61,258 bases of DNA, taken from the NCBI GenBank assembly GCA_015522695.1, contig WALT01000026.1:1-61258 (forward strand), read 5' to 3'. Below the pieces are notes generated by a model that ran no database searches, had not been told where the DNA came from, and saw only the letters and a list, made by a program, of their open reading frames with translations. Every line of letters begins with the position of its first letter. Position 1 is the stretch's first letter. A program made the position numbers and the translations under genes. The stretch is from Nitrososphaerota archaeon (lineage in GTDB: Archaea; Thermoproteota; Nitrososphaeria; Conexivisphaerales; Conexivisphaeraceae). Of the stretch, positions 15,842 through 24,913 are shown piece by piece.

Positions 15842-16597
15842 TTGGTCGATGTGCGGGAGTGGGCGAAGCCAGCGGGCATCCTAGGCCTCGTCACGGCGGC
15901 ATCTCTATTGATATATATCTACTATCCTCTGGTCGTCGATTTTCTGAACGAAGCCCCAGCATCCCTCAGGGATGCCTCCCTGTTCCTCCTCGGTTTTTTC
16001 GGGGCTGCAAGCGTCATCGTACCGGTGCCCTACACGGCCTTCATCTTCACGCTCTCATCCGTCTACCAGGGCCTGAACGCTGTAGAGACGGCGGTGTTCG
16101 TAGGGGTGGGCTCGGGGCTCGGCGAGGTCACCGGTTGGATCGTCGGCAGGAGCGTGGAGAGCGTGCTCAAGACCTACAGGAGTCCAGGATACTCCGCAGC
16201 CCTCACGGTGATAGAGGATAGGGCTAGGAGATCCAAGCTCCTGGTACCCTTGCTCGTGTTCATCTTCGCCCTAACCCCACTTCCGGATGACCTCATATTC
16301 ATAGCCCTGGGTACGCTCAGGTATCCTCTGAGGATAGCTCTACCCTCCTCTATGGCTGGGAAGATAATCATGATCTATCTGCTCGTGGAGATGGGGAAGA
16401 TCCTGGGATGGGCAACGGGCGGGATAGGTCCAGGGATGAGCATCACGGTCGCACTTGTAGTTATAGCGGCGTTCTACATCCTCCTCGAGCTCGTAGCTAA
16501 TAAGATGGGGAGCTTCGGAGGAAGGGTTAATATCCCCCTTGAACGAAACAGAATCCATGACCGACGGTCCCATAAGGCTGACGGTCCTCGTCGATAA
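15842..16597 (+). CDS. VTT-domain (DedA/SNARE-associated-like) membrane protein
   Basis: 251 residues from a TTG start. Hydrophobic segments at about 15-32, 44-66, 80-100, 135-155, 165-185 and 195-218. The re-entrant-loop region GSGLGEVTGWIVGRS and FALTPLPDDLIFIALG with the conserved Pro/Asp match the VTT/DedA family, proposed to move lipids or support proton-dependent transport. The last 30 residues are hydrophilic and overlap the start of the next gene by 41 nt, so that gene's promoter lies inside this coding region. Confidence 0.78.
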   Translation: MVDVREWAKPAGILGLVTAASLLIYIYYPLVVDFLNEAPASLRDASLFLLGFFGAASVIVPVPYTAFIFTLSSVYQGLNAVETAVFVGVGSGLGEVTGWIVGRSVESVLKTYRSPGYSAALTVIEDRARRSKLLVPLLVFIFALTPLPDDLIFIALGTLRYPLRIALPSSMAGKIIMIYLLVEMGKILGWATGGIGPGMSITVALVVIAAFYILLELVANKMGSFGGRVNIPLERNRIHDRRSHKADGPRR

Positions 16598-17258
16598 CAC
16601 TCCAGGTCCAGGTCTGAGGAACGATTGGGGTTTGAGCATCCTCGTCGAGACCTCAGGTTGGAGATCCCTATTCGATGCCGATACGGATCCAGCCGTCTTG
16701 GAATTCAACGTGGAAAAGCTCGGGGTGGACCTGGCATCGCTGGATTATGCCGTCCTGAGCCATTATCACTTCGATCACACCGGGGGCTTCTCGTATGTAG
16801 CGGCCAAGAGACCTGGGCTCACCATCTACGTCCCTCCAGGTCCCGTCGATTCGTTGAAGGCCCTAGGACTACGACCCGTGATCACCGAGAGGACGACGCG
16901 CGTCGCTGCAGGCGCACACGTCATAGGGCCTTTGGAGGCTTGGAGGGGCTTCTATGAGCAGGCCTTCGCCGTCGAGCTTCCGAACGATAAGATACTGGTC
17001 CTAGTCGGGTGTAGCCATCCAGGGGCAGATAAGCTGGCAAAGAGGGCGGCTGAGGATACCGGTATGGGGATACATGCAGTCCTCGGCGGCTATCATTCCC
17101 CACCGTCCTCGGTCATCGACAGGGTGGCCGAGATGGCGGATAAGGTATGTCCTGGCCATTGTAGCGGCGAGGCCGCGAAGAACTATGCTGCATCACGATA
17201 TCCGGATAAGTACTGTGAGATCAGGACGGGGCTCAGGATGGAGTTCGGGAACCCTTAA
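16557..17258 (+). CDS. MBL-fold metallohydrolase of the COG1237 (RFA-P-synthase-annotated) type
   Basis: About 233 residues. Metal site LSHYHFDHTGG (HxHxDH), then VLVGCSHPGADK and GGYHSP. This is the group often annotated as 7,8-dihydropterin-6-yl-methyl-4-(beta-D-ribofuranosyl)aminobenzene 5'-phosphate synthase. That annotation links it to methanopterin, but family members are diverse. The pterin cluster of this genome lies only 8-10 kb away, though not adjacent. I prefer the ATG at 16557 to the one at 16539, because a TATA-like GTTAATATC (16526-16534) lies about 27 nt before it. Confidence 0.78.
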   Translation: MTDGPIRLTVLVDNTPGPGLRNDWGLSILVETSGWRSLFDADTDPAVLEFNVEKLGVDLASLDYAVLSHYHFDHTGGFSYVAAKRPGLTIYVPPGPVDSLKALGLRPVITERTTRVAAGAHVIGPLEAWRGFYEQAFAVELPNDKILVLVGCSHPGADKLAKRAAEDTGMGIHAVLGGYHSPPSSVIDRVAEMADKVCPGHCSGEAAKNYAASRYPDKYCEIRTGLRMEFGNP

Positions 17259-17288
17259 ATCTGGCTGGAATCGAGCCCCACGTAGCAA

Positions 17289-18518
17289 TTGAGCACCGAC
17301 TACAGTTACCTTGAGAAGGGACCTTGGCGTGGAGACAAGTGGTGGGTCAGCCATTACGACTATGCTGACGATGTCCTCGAGCAGTTGGAATTCCCCGATG
17401 AGATATCCTTCCATGATGTGACGCTCAGGGATGGAGAGCAGACGCCCGGCATAGTCTTCAGGAGGGAAGATAAGATAAGGATAGCCGAGGCGCTCGACGA
17501 TGTCGGGGTACATAGGATAGAGGCAGGGATGCCTGTCGTCTCGGAGGAGGAGTTCCAGGCGGTGAGGGATATAGCCCATCTAGGGTTGAACGCCGGCGTG
17601 TTCGCCTTCGCCAGGCTCAGAAAGGAGGATATAGATGCAGCCCTAAAAGCCGACGTATACGGCGTGATAACGGAAGGTCCAACCGGATATCCCAAGCTGA
17701 TCAAACAGTTCCAATGGGAGGAGAGCCAGGTCGTCGACGATGCCCTCGAAGCTGTGGAATATGCGAAGGGCCATGGACTGTACACGTTGTTCTTCGCCGT
17801 GGACAGCACGAGGGCTGACTTCGGATTTCTATCGGGCCTGCTCAAGAAGCTCGAGAAGGAGACCGAGGTCGATGGTTTCGTATTAGCCGACACCTTCGGC
17901 AGCCTATCTCCAGAGGGCGCGAAGTACTTCATCAAGAGCTTGAGGAGGGAGGTCACTAAGCCCCTCGAGATCCACGGTCATAACGACTTCGGGATGGCCA
18001 CCGCCGTGAGCATAGCGGCACTTTCAGCGGGGGCGAAGGTCGTCCACGTGAGCGTTAACGGTATAGGTGAGAGGGCTGGAAATGCCTCATTCGAGGAGGT
18101 AGCTTTAGCCCTTAAACTGCTCTATGGAATGGACTTGCCCTTCAAGTTCGAGAAGTTCTATCAGCTGTCCAAGCTCGTCCAGGAGCTGAGCCGTGTACCG
18201 CTAGCTCCAAACAAACCGGTAGTCGGGGAACGCGTGTTCACAAGGGAGGCTGGGATAAGTATAGCAGGCTGGGTCAAGTATAACCTGGGTAGTGAGGCCT
18301 ATCTGCCGGAGCTCGTGGGCAATAAACATGGAGTAGTGCTCGGCAAGAAGAGCGGGAGACACACGATAGAGTGGAAGCTGGAGCAGATGAACATCAAGGC
18401 CACCGAGGATCAGGTCGCCAGGATATTGGATTTAGTCAAGAAGAGAAGTGAAGAGAAGAAAGGATCGCTGACGGAGGAGGAGTTCCGCCACATCGTTGGG
18501 ACGGTCTTAGAGGCTTAA
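17289..18518 (+). CDS. Homocitrate synthase / isopropylmalate synthase family protein
   Basis: 409 residues. The HMGL-like TIM barrel carries HDVTLRDGEQTPGI near the N-terminus, HGHNDFGMA, and the second signature VNGIGERAGNASFEE. GKKSGRHTI near the C-terminus matches homocitrate-synthase/NifV/AksA-type proteins. The length excludes the LeuA regulatory domain, so leucine feedback of the classical type is not expected. Condenses acetyl-CoA with a 2-oxoacid; choice between 2-oxoglutarate, pyruvate and 2-oxoisovalerate is not decidable here. The unusual 35-residue N-terminal extension contains KGPWRGDKWWVSHYDYAD. TTG start, 27 nt after TATA-like CTTAAATC (leaderless). Confidence 0.82.
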   Translation: MSTDYSYLEKGPWRGDKWWVSHYDYADDVLEQLEFPDEISFHDVTLRDGEQTPGIVFRREDKIRIAEALDDVGVHRIEAGMPVVSEEEFQAVRDIAHLGLNAGVFAFARLRKEDIDAALKADVYGVITEGPTGYPKLIKQFQWEESQVVDDALEAVEYAKGHGLYTLFFAVDSTRADFGFLSGLLKKLEKETEVDGFVLADTFGSLSPEGAKYFIKSLRREVTKPLEIHGHNDFGMATAVSIAALSAGAKVVHVSVNGIGERAGNASFEEVALALKLLYGMDLPFKFEKFYQLSKLVQELSRVPLAPNKPVVGERVFTREAGISIAGWVKYNLGSEAYLPELVGNKHGVVLGKKSGRHTIEWKLEQMNIKATEDQVARILDLVKKRSEEKKGSLTEEEFRHIVGTVLEA

Positions 18519-18885
18519 ACCGAACCCGAACCCGAAATTGAACAGGATACCTTCTTGTCCCATCTCGACGATAACACTCCAGGGACCCCTCCGACCTCGA
18601 TCGATGGAGGATCGAGCTCATGTTTCACTGAAATACGTATGTGGAGGGACGACGGTTCAGGGACTCCATCTGAACGATCGACACCCGATCATATCCCGTC
18701 ATCGTTTCGCTCGAACGATCGTGATCAGCTCCATTCCATGACTAGTGATGCCATCATCTCCAGGACTTCTTCGCCTTCATGGAGCGTATCAACATCATCG
18801 CAGATATCGAGGGGATCAGATCCAGATGGCCTCGAACTCGAACCCGAACCCGAAGATCGAGTATGGATGATGTCTGAAAATACTA
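18519..18885. other. Intergenic region with two copies of a GAACCC-type repeat
   Basis: This 395-nt gap before trmO has no convincing gene. CGAACCCGAACCCGAA occurs at 18521-18536 and again, exactly, at 18839-18854, so 16-nt direct repeats bracket about 300 nt. An ORF in between (18555-18899) is Ser/Asp/Pro-rich with no family features and looks like chance. The repeat could be a mobile-element footprint or regulatory DNA; I see no terminal inverted repeats. Confidence 0.4.
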
Positions 18886-18915
18886 ATACCGATGGATGAG
18901 CTCATCCATCGGTAT
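18886..18915. repeat. 30-bp perfect palindrome over the trmO start
   Basis: The left half is ATACCGATGGATGAG and the right half is its exact reverse complement, with no spacer. It begins directly after a TATA-like AAATACTAAT (18878-18887) and ends at the ATG 18914-18916. It therefore covers the predicted transcription start and the translation start. A strong operator or an RNA hairpin sequestering the start codon are both possible. Confidence 0.8.
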
Positions 18916-19402
18916 GGGCTGGTGGATAAGGCCAATAGGTCATGTGATCCACGTGGGTCCTGGAGATAGATGGTCCAGGAGATCCATGATAAGCATCGAG
19001 CCGGATCTTAGGGAGGGATTGAGGGGGCTCTCGGAATATAGCCATGCATTCATCATATACATCCTTCACGACAGAAGGGGTTGGGATGGTAGACTTCTGG
19101 TGAGGCCTCATGGACTTGAGGATCATGAGCCGGTGGGGATCTTCGCCACGAGAAACCCGAACAGGCCCAACCCCATAGGCCTCTCCGTCGTCGAGATCGT
19201 CGACGTCGATGAGGAGGAAGGGGTGCTCGAGGTGATGGGCCTGGACGCCCTTTCAGGCTCGCCCGTGATGGACATCAAGCCCTACGATTACTGGGATATC
19301 GTATGGGAGCCTCGCGTGCCGGATTGGTGGTGTAGTAGCATCAACAGCTGGCCTAGCTGGTCTCCTCGACCAGGACGACCGTCTTCTCGGCAGCGCCGCT
19401 AG
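18914..19402 (+). CDS. trmO: tRNA (N6-threonylcarbamoyladenosine-37-N6)-methyltransferase, TrmO/TsaA family
   Basis: About 162 residues. IRPIGHVIHV at the N-terminus, ATRNPNRPNPIGLSVVEIV and DIKPYDYWD are the UPF0066/TrmO signature; the family methylates t6A37 of tRNA-Thr using S-adenosylmethionine. An upstream in-frame ATG at 18896 lies inside the palindrome; the ATG at 18914 fits the family start and the TATA spacing. After the conserved PDWW the C-terminus becomes a low-complexity SPRPGRPSSRQRR tail, produced by read-through into the 3' end of the convergent gene (50-nt overlap). Confidence 0.85.
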   Translation: MGWWIRPIGHVIHVGPGDRWSRRSMISIEPDLREGLRGLSEYSHAFIIYILHDRRGWDGRLLVRPHGLEDHEPVGIFATRNPNRPNPIGLSVVEIVDVDEEEGVLEVMGLDALSGSPVMDIKPYDYWDIVWEPRVPDWWCSSINSWPSWSPRPGRPSSRQRR

Positions 19403-20114
19403 AGTACATAGTCATCGTCCCTCCCCCCTCCGCGACTATCTTGAACGTCATGTCGGAGTCGACGACTCTCGTGCCAGCCAGGACCTTGATGCCCCTTTTG
19501 GCGAACACCCTCGGCACCTGAGGGGTGCTCGGGCCCACCAGTGCCCTCACCTTGGCCCTTGATGAGAGCTCCAAGAGCCTGTCGAGGGTCTTATTGACCA
19601 GGGTTGCCCCGCTTATTATGGCCGCATCACATCTATCCATGAGGACCTCCGAGGCCCACCATGGCTTGTAACCCGGGTCCTCGATATACCTCCGCTCGAA
19701 CACAATCACCTCTGCCCCGATTTTCCTCGCCCTGTTCGCTATCGCGGGTATATAGCCGACCATACACACTCGATCTCCCTCCTTCAAGTCCAAGTAGTCC
19801 ATGAGATCGCCCTTCTCGTACCTCAAATTGAGCCTTGAGGCCAGGGCGTTTATGGTGGCAAGGCCCACCGCGGATAGTATTGGGTGGACCTCGAGGGCTG
19901 ACTTGACGGCCTCCTCCCAGCTCACCCCGACCAACCTTCCAGCCAGCGGGTTATTCTCACATTCATGTCGTATATCCTCGACGGGCGTATATGAAAGCCC
20001 TGCACTCCCGTCATCCAGCACGACTATCGTGTAGCCAAGACCAACTGCGACCCTGGACACCTTCCCCCAACCGACATCCCTGATCTCCTCCAGTATCTCC
20101 TCCAGTATCATCAT
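19353..20114 (-). CDS. DUF4213/DUF364 putative heavy-metal chelation protein
   Basis: 253 residues. An N-terminal DUF4213-like part (VAVGLGYTIVVLDDGSAGLSYTP) is followed by a DUF364 Rossmann-like part with VCMVGYIPAIANRARKIGAEVIVFER, AAIISGATLVNKTLDRLL and LVGPSTPQVPRVF. The family is annotated as heavy-metal chelation on structural grounds and is often near metal or cofactor genes; no such neighbour is present here. ATG start; TATA-like ATAAATAC about 28 nt upstream on this strand. Confidence 0.82.
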   Translation of the reverse strand: MMILEEILEEIRDVGWGKVSRVAVGLGYTIVVLDDGSAGLSYTPVEDIRHECENNPLAGRLVGVSWEEAVKSALEVHPILSAVGLATINALASRLNLRYEKGDLMDYLDLKEGDRVCMVGYIPAIANRARKIGAEVIVFERRYIEDPGYKPWWASEVLMDRCDAAIISGATLVNKTLDRLLELSSRAKVRALVGPSTPQVPRVFAKRGIKVLAGTRVVDSDMTFKIVAEGGGTMTMYSSGAAEKTVVLVEETS

Positions 20115-20223
20115 CGACCGTCCTATCGGGAGAAAGCAGTGTATTTATGGCTTGAGCCATTCGATTCGATGGATGCGGTGCGATCTCACATCCGATCCTT
20201 TCGATTCTATTTCGATCATGGCC

Positions 20224-21438
20224 TTAGCTTTCTTTCTGGTCAAACGATCTTCCCAGTACCCCGCTGGCCTCGAGCTCCTCCATCTTCCCATCCCTCAGAC
20301 CCAGCCATTCCCTGAGGACCTCCCGGTTGTGCTGACCTAGAAGTGGGGCTGGACCTCTGACGCCGGCATTCGCTGGGGAGATCTTTATCGGGTTCTCGAC
20401 GATCGTCATCTTGCCGATGCCCGGTTGTTCTATCTCAGCCAGCATCCTCCTCGCTATATGTGGATCCTTGCATGCTTCATCTATATCATAGACGGGTCCA
20501 GCTGGGACTCCTGCCGTCCTCAAGGCTTCAAGGGCCTCCCGTGTGCTCTTGCTCCTAGTCCATCCCTCGATTATCCCCTTCAGCTCCCCATGTCTCTCAA
20601 GCCTGTCCTCGTTCGTACGAAAGCGGGGGTCATCGATGAGGTCTGGCATCCTCATTGCCCCGCACAGCCTACCCCATAACTTGTCGTTCCCCGCCCCGAT
20701 TGCGATCCAACCATCCTCAGTCCTGAAGGTATCATATGGGTAGACGAACTCGTATCTGTTCCCGGTCCTCTTGGGGACCCTCCCCTTCGCGAGATACATC
20801 ATATTGTATGCCTCATCAGCCGAGAACACGGAGTCCACGAGGGATATATCTACCCTCTGACCTTCCCCTGTGGAATCTCGAGCCCTCAACGCAGCGAGCA
20901 CAGCTACAGCACAATTAAGGCCAGCCAATATATCGGCCACAGCCGTACCCACTCTAGTAGGCGGCGTGTTCGGCCATCCCGTGATGCTCATTATCCCGCC
21001 CATCGCCTGGCCTATGAGGTCATAGCCCCCGAGGTCCCTATAGGGTCCCGATTGCCCTGCCAACGAGATGGAGGCGTATATTATCCTGGAGTTCATCCTT
21101 TTCACATGATCATAGCCCAAGCCGAGTCTGTCCATCACACCCGGTCTGAAGTTCTCGACGAGGACGTCCGCTTTACCCGCCAATTCCAACACCAGTTCCC
21201 TTCCCTTGGGGTTGGAGAGATCGATAGCCACGCTCCTCTTTCCCCTGTTCACGTTGATGAAGTATGCGCTGTGATCGTCCACGAATGGTGGGAAGAACCT
21301 GGAGTCATCGCCCATCCCAGGCCTCTCGACCTTGACAACATCGGCCCCAAGATCTGCCAGCATCATCGTACAGTAGGGGCCAGCCAGAACCCTGGAGAAG
21401 TCGAGCACCTTTACTTCCTCTAAAGGGACGAAGCCCAT
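20224..21438 (-). CDS. CaiB/BaiF family (type III) CoA-transferase
   Basis: 404 residues, full family length. VLDFSRVLAGPYCTMMLADLGADVVKVERP is in effect a family signature, here split as VLDFSRVLAGPYCT and ADLGADVVKVE. The catalytic Asp is in the expected ENFRPGVMDRLG...GQAMGGIMSITG context. Moves CoA between carboxylic acids (formyl-, succinyl-, carnitinyl- or aromatic-type acids). No acyl-CoA dehydrogenase or other substrate clue is adjacent. Leaderless promoter (TATA-like TTTATCTT at 21462-21470). Confidence 0.92.
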   Translation of the reverse strand: MGFVPLEEVKVLDFSRVLAGPYCTMMLADLGADVVKVERPGMGDDSRFFPPFVDDHSAYFINVNRGKRSVAIDLSNPKGRELVLELAGKADVLVENFRPGVMDRLGLGYDHVKRMNSRIIYASISLAGQSGPYRDLGGYDLIGQAMGGIMSITGWPNTPPTRVGTAVADILAGLNCAVAVLAALRARDSTGEGQRVDISLVDSVFSADEAYNMMYLAKGRVPKRTGNRYEFVYPYDTFRTEDGWIAIGAGNDKLWGRLCGAMRMPDLIDDPRFRTNEDRLERHGELKGIIEGWTRSKSTREALEALRTAGVPAGPVYDIDEACKDPHIARRMLAEIEQPGIGKMTIVENPIKISPANAGVRGPAPLLGQHNREVLREWLGLRDGKMEELEASGVLGRSFDQKES

Positions 21439-21638
21439 GTCGATCGACGACCTGCACTACACAAGATAAAGATGACGCTGGAGATCGACATTTCAAAATA
21501 AAATAAAATGGAATGGAATGAATGGAGCATGGAGGGCTTAAGGCCGATGAACGATCAGAGCCGTATAGCCTTTGATGGACATACATTGCTCTGAACTCGA
21601 TAATGCTAAAACGGTTTAAATCTAGGTCCAATCAATAT

Positions 21639-22532
21639 ATGTTTATGTCTAGGCCGAGGAGGCTTGTGAAGCTGGGCTCCAGCCTATTCGTCTCACTGCC
21701 GCGTGCTTGGGCTAGATCTAGGGAGCTGGACAAGGGATCGGAGGTCCTCGTGATGGAGGATGAGGCGAGCGGCGGACTGCTATTGCTCCCCGAGGTCCCT
21801 TCACCTAAGTCGAGGTCGACCATAGGTGGCCGAGCGACGTCCAGCAAGCTCTTGGCCGCATATCTGGACGGATGTAGAGAGATAGAGGTGACCTTAGAAG
21901 GCCTTAAGGCCGAGGATGTCAAGCTGTTGAACGATCTGGCCTCGAGCCTCGTCGGCGTCGAGAGGACGTACGAGGATTCCACGAGGATCATCTACTCGTG
22001 TTTCGTGGACGACGATCAGGACCCAGACGATATAATCGGCAGGATGATCGATACGCTATCGGGCATGATAGTGGATGCCGCTGTGGCACTAGACTGTTCG
22101 GACAAGGAGGGCTTGGAGAAGGCGGCTGCCAGGGATGAAACTGTGAATAAATTGTATTTCCTCCTCGTCCGCATCCTCAGGTCCTCGAGCAAGCTCCCCA
22201 AGACCAGGCTCATGGACTTCCGCCTGCTGGCCAAGATACTTGAGAGGATCGGGGACGAGATCTCGCTATTGGCCAGGAAGGCCCCTCCGAGGTGGAGGCG
22301 TACCAGCCTCACCGCTCCATCGACCGAGATATCAAGGATGTTAGGTGAGTCCTATGGGCTTTTCCTCGATGAGAGGCTCGAGGAAGCAGAGGATCTGGGC
22401 TCCAGGGCTTGGAGCCTTTCATGTGAGTTCTATGGGAAGGCGATCAAGTTTAGAGGGTTTCGATCCCAGGCATACATGGCCTATTCCGCGATCTCGGGGC
22501 TGATAAAGGATATAGCGGACTTAACAGTGTAG
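21639..22532 (+). CDS. AbrB/PhoU-domain phosphate-uptake-type regulator
   Basis: About 297 residues. The N-terminus RRLVKLGSSLFVSLPRAWARSREL is a swapped-hairpin AbrB/SpoVT-like DNA-binding motif. The remainder is helical with two PhoU-like repeats (LKAEDVKLLNDLASSLVG...; LMDFRLLAKILERIGDEISLLAR). Archaeal proteins of this design are annotated PhoU and sit by Pst transporters, but no phosphate transporter is here. TATA-like GGTTTAAATC at 21613-21622 places the transcription start at about 21640. The ATG at 21639 (or 21645) is therefore preferred to the more distal 21603. Confidence 0.8.
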   Translation: MFMSRPRRLVKLGSSLFVSLPRAWARSRELDKGSEVLVMEDEASGGLLLLPEVPSPKSRSTIGGRATSSKLLAAYLDGCREIEVTLEGLKAEDVKLLNDLASSLVGVERTYEDSTRIIYSCFVDDDQDPDDIIGRMIDTLSGMIVDAAVALDCSDKEGLEKAAARDETVNKLYFLLVRILRSSSKLPKTRLMDFRLLAKILERIGDEISLLARKAPPRWRRTSLTAPSTEISRMLGESYGLFLDERLEEAEDLGSRAWSLSCEFYGKAIKFRGFRSQAYMAYSAISGLIKDIADLTV

Positions 22533-22540
22533 AATCGCCC

Positions 22541-23167
22541 CTATCCTCCCCTTCCATAGACCCCCACGAGTTCAGCCGCCCCTATGACCTTTCCCTGCGT
22601 CGCCGCAAGGAATCGTGCTTTGCCAGCAGCCTCCTTCAACTGTAAGGATTCTCCCAGTGCATATAACACGAACCTGTATCTATGCTTCGAGCCGGAAGGA
22701 GGACATGGACCATCGTAGCCCACCCGGCCGAAGTCGTTGACCCCCTGCATGCCTATCCCCATCACTATCCCGAGCCTGGGAATCCCAGCCGGGAGCCTGT
22801 TAAACCAGCCCGGTATATCGTATATCAGCCAGTGTGTGAAGACGCCATGAGGAGCATCGAGATCCTCCATTATCAAAGCGTAGGCGGCTGTGCCGTTGGG
22901 CTGTCCCTCCCACTTCAGAGGGGGGGAATAGTCAGCTCCATTACACGTATAGTTAGCCGGTATTTCACCTCCATTCCTGAACGCTATGCTGTACAATTTG
23001 AACCTGGGGACCCCCTCGGGGATGGGGGCCTCCCCCTTTCCCCCACCTCCACCTCCACCGACAAGCATGTACATCAGGCTCGGGGCGACGAATCCTACCA
23101 CGACGACTATCGTGAATACTAGGACGACCATCCTCGTCTTGTTCGACCTTCTCTTCCTCTTGGACAT
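22541..23167 (-). CDS. YbhB/YbcL (PEBP/Raf kinase inhibitor-like) protein, membrane-anchored
   Basis: About 208 residues. One N-terminal hydrophobic segment (VVLVFTIVVVVGFVAPSLMYMLV), a Gly7 linker, then the PEBP fold. CNGADYSPPLKWEG, ALIMEDLDAPHGVFTHWLIYDIP and GPCPPSGSKHRYRFVLYAL are canonical ligand-pocket motifs. It is probably exposed outside the cell. Archaeal PEBP roles are unknown. Start MSKRKRR at 23167 preferred to an upstream ATG at 23209, because the TATA-like TTAAATTTAATAC box would otherwise be inside the gene. Confidence 0.88.
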   Translation of the reverse strand: MSKRKRRSNKTRMVVLVFTIVVVVGFVAPSLMYMLVGGGGGGGKGEAPIPEGVPRFKLYSIAFRNGGEIPANYTCNGADYSPPLKWEGQPNGTAAYALIMEDLDAPHGVFTHWLIYDIPGWFNRLPAGIPRLGIVMGIGMQGVNDFGRVGYDGPCPPSGSKHRYRFVLYALGESLQLKEAAGKARFLAATQGKVIGAAELVGVYGRGG

Positions 23168-23229
23168 GCCATCGGGCGCTAGGGCGAGGCTAAGTATTAA
23201 ATTTAACATCGTGGGGTTGGAACGCTTGA

Positions 23230-24294
23230 ATGCGACCTAACATCGAAATAATATGGTTCGACTCCATGGGAGCCAAGAGTTCATCGGTTCTCGTCCATGG
23301 ACCATCCGGTAGCCTTCTGATCGACGCCGGCGTGGCGATCATGCATAGGGGCTTTCCAGCTCCGCTGGCCGCTAAGGGGAGGTGGCTTGAGGAGGGGAGG
23401 AACGCGTTGCTCGACGCCGCCGGCCGAGCCGAGGCGGTCACGATAACGCACTATCACTATGACCACTTCACGGACTTCGATCCCCGCGTCTACGCCGACA
23501 GGACGGTATTGGCCAAGAGTCCAAATCGATACATCAACGATTCCCAAAGGAGGAGGGCTGAGAAGTTCTATGGACATTTGAAGGAGGCCTTCTGTAGCGA
23601 TTGTAGGTTGTTCGGGGAGCCAAGTGGTCTGGGCCCAGACGACTATCCAGATCCTGTCGATAACCTTGGGAGGATCGATAGATGGGTTATCGGGGAGTCT
23701 GCGAGGAGACTCGAGACGGGTAAGGCATGGTTCAGGGAAAGGGCCAAGGCATGGGCTAGGAGGCCCGAGATGTTCGAGCTGAAATCCGATAGGGTCAGGG
23801 TCGAGTGGGCGGATGGACGTGAGTTCAGCGTTGGAGGGATGAGGGTCAGGTTCACGCAGCCTCTCTTCCACGGTGAGGAGTACTCCAGGGTAGGTTGGGT
23901 CCTGATGGTCATCGTGGAATGTTGTGGATGGAAGCTCGTGCATTCCTCTGATGTCGACGGTCCTGTGATAGAAGACTACGCCAATGTAATAGCTGAGGAG
24001 AAGCCGAACGTGTTGATACTCGACGGACCTCCGACATACATGCTGGGCTATAGGTTCGGCCTGGACTCCCTCGAGAGGGCGATCGACAGCGCGGTCAGGA
24101 TACTTGAGGAGACCAGGGATAGCCTCGAGCTCATGATATACGATCATCACCTGCCGCGGGAGCCGAACTACAGGAGGAGAACGGAGCGCGTATGGAAGTT
24201 GGCCTCCAAGCTCGGGGTGAGGTTGTCCACGGCAGCGGAGGTGCTGGGCCAGACCCCTGCCGTGTTGAGATATCCTGGGAGGAAGCTTAAATAG
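23230..24294 (+). CDS. UPF0282-type MBL-fold hydrolase
   Basis: 354 residues. ITHYHYDHFTDF (HxHxDH) sits near residue 78, followed by HSSDVDGPV, LDGPPTYMLG and IYDHHLPREPNY. This is the archaeal UPF0282 group of the metallo-beta-lactamase fold, substrate unknown; some members are related to nucleic-acid or phosphodiester processing MBLs. Divergent from the PEBP gene; starts are about 60 nt apart. Confidence 0.85.
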   Translation: MRPNIEIIWFDSMGAKSSSVLVHGPSGSLLIDAGVAIMHRGFPAPLAAKGRWLEEGRNALLDAAGRAEAVTITHYHYDHFTDFDPRVYADRTVLAKSPNRYINDSQRRRAEKFYGHLKEAFCSDCRLFGEPSGLGPDDYPDPVDNLGRIDRWVIGESARRLETGKAWFRERAKAWARRPEMFELKSDRVRVEWADGREFSVGGMRVRFTQPLFHGEEYSRVGWVLMVIVECCGWKLVHSSDVDGPVIEDYANVIAEEKPNVLILDGPPTYMLGYRFGLDSLERAIDSAVRILEETRDSLELMIYDHHLPREPNYRRRTERVWKLASKLGVRLSTAAEVLGQTPAVLRYPGRKLK

Positions 24295-24329
24295 TGGAGC
24301 CTTCAACGAACCGATAGAGGCAGGACTCG

Positions 24330-24785
24330 TTGGGTTCACTTGTGGATTCCGGGAGGATGTGGAGGGTGGCCGTCCTTGGGGAGAAGGGCGAGGAACAGGT
24401 TGAGCTTTACGAGGCGAGGGAAGGGATAAGGTTCAGGAAAAATATGTTGGATAAGCTCGTGGAGCACCTCAGGACGCGTGAGAACTATGTAGCTCTGGAG
24501 GCGATAACCGGTGTGCTCTCACCTGAGGGTGAGGATTATTCGAAATATGCCGTGTTCCTGTTGGCATTGAAGCTCTCCGAGGATCTGGCGAAGGCCTTAG
24601 GCGAAGTTCATACATATCTATTCGGCGTAGGCGAGGATGGAGGACCGATATTATTGGCATCATCCGGCTGGAACGACGACAGAAACCATTTTCTGAACTG
24701 CATGGGGGTTCTCTTGGAGAATCCGGACGCCGTAGAGATGGTCGTGGTGGCCCTTCCCCTTTCCAAGGAAAAACAAGCCAGCTAA
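24330..24785 (+). CDS. Uncharacterised protein
   Basis: 151 residues from the TTG at 24330; a downstream ATG at 24357 is also possible. Preceded by a TATA-like CTTAAATAG (24287-24295). No family recognised. Mixed alpha/beta composition, no membrane segment, no signal; acidic N-terminal half and a central segment SPEGEDYSKYAVFLLALKLSED. Codon usage matches neighbours. The 128-nt gap after it contains an imperfect tandem ACTAA/GACTAA-type repeat and the promoter of the next operon. Confidence 0.6.
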   Translation: MGSLVDSGRMWRVAVLGEKGEEQVELYEAREGIRFRKNMLDKLVEHLRTRENYVALEAITGVLSPEGEDYSKYAVFLLALKLSEDLAKALGEVHTYLFGVGEDGGPILLASSGWNDDRNHFLNCMGVLLENPDAVEMVVVALPLSKEKQAS

Positions 24786-24913
24786 TCAACTAATTGACCG
24801 ACTAACTAAACAGCATCCATCGTGTTCTCCCAGTCCGTTCAGGGACATCGCTGGATGGATTCCACTTCCGATCGGTCTCAGCAAAGCTTAAGAAATCGGT
24901 GTAAGATCCTATA

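Noticed and set aside
18555-18899. 114-residue ORF before trmO
   Set aside because: Composition is Ser/Asp/Pro-rich and repetitive, it overlaps the GAACCC repeat and the palindrome, and it has no promoter of its own.
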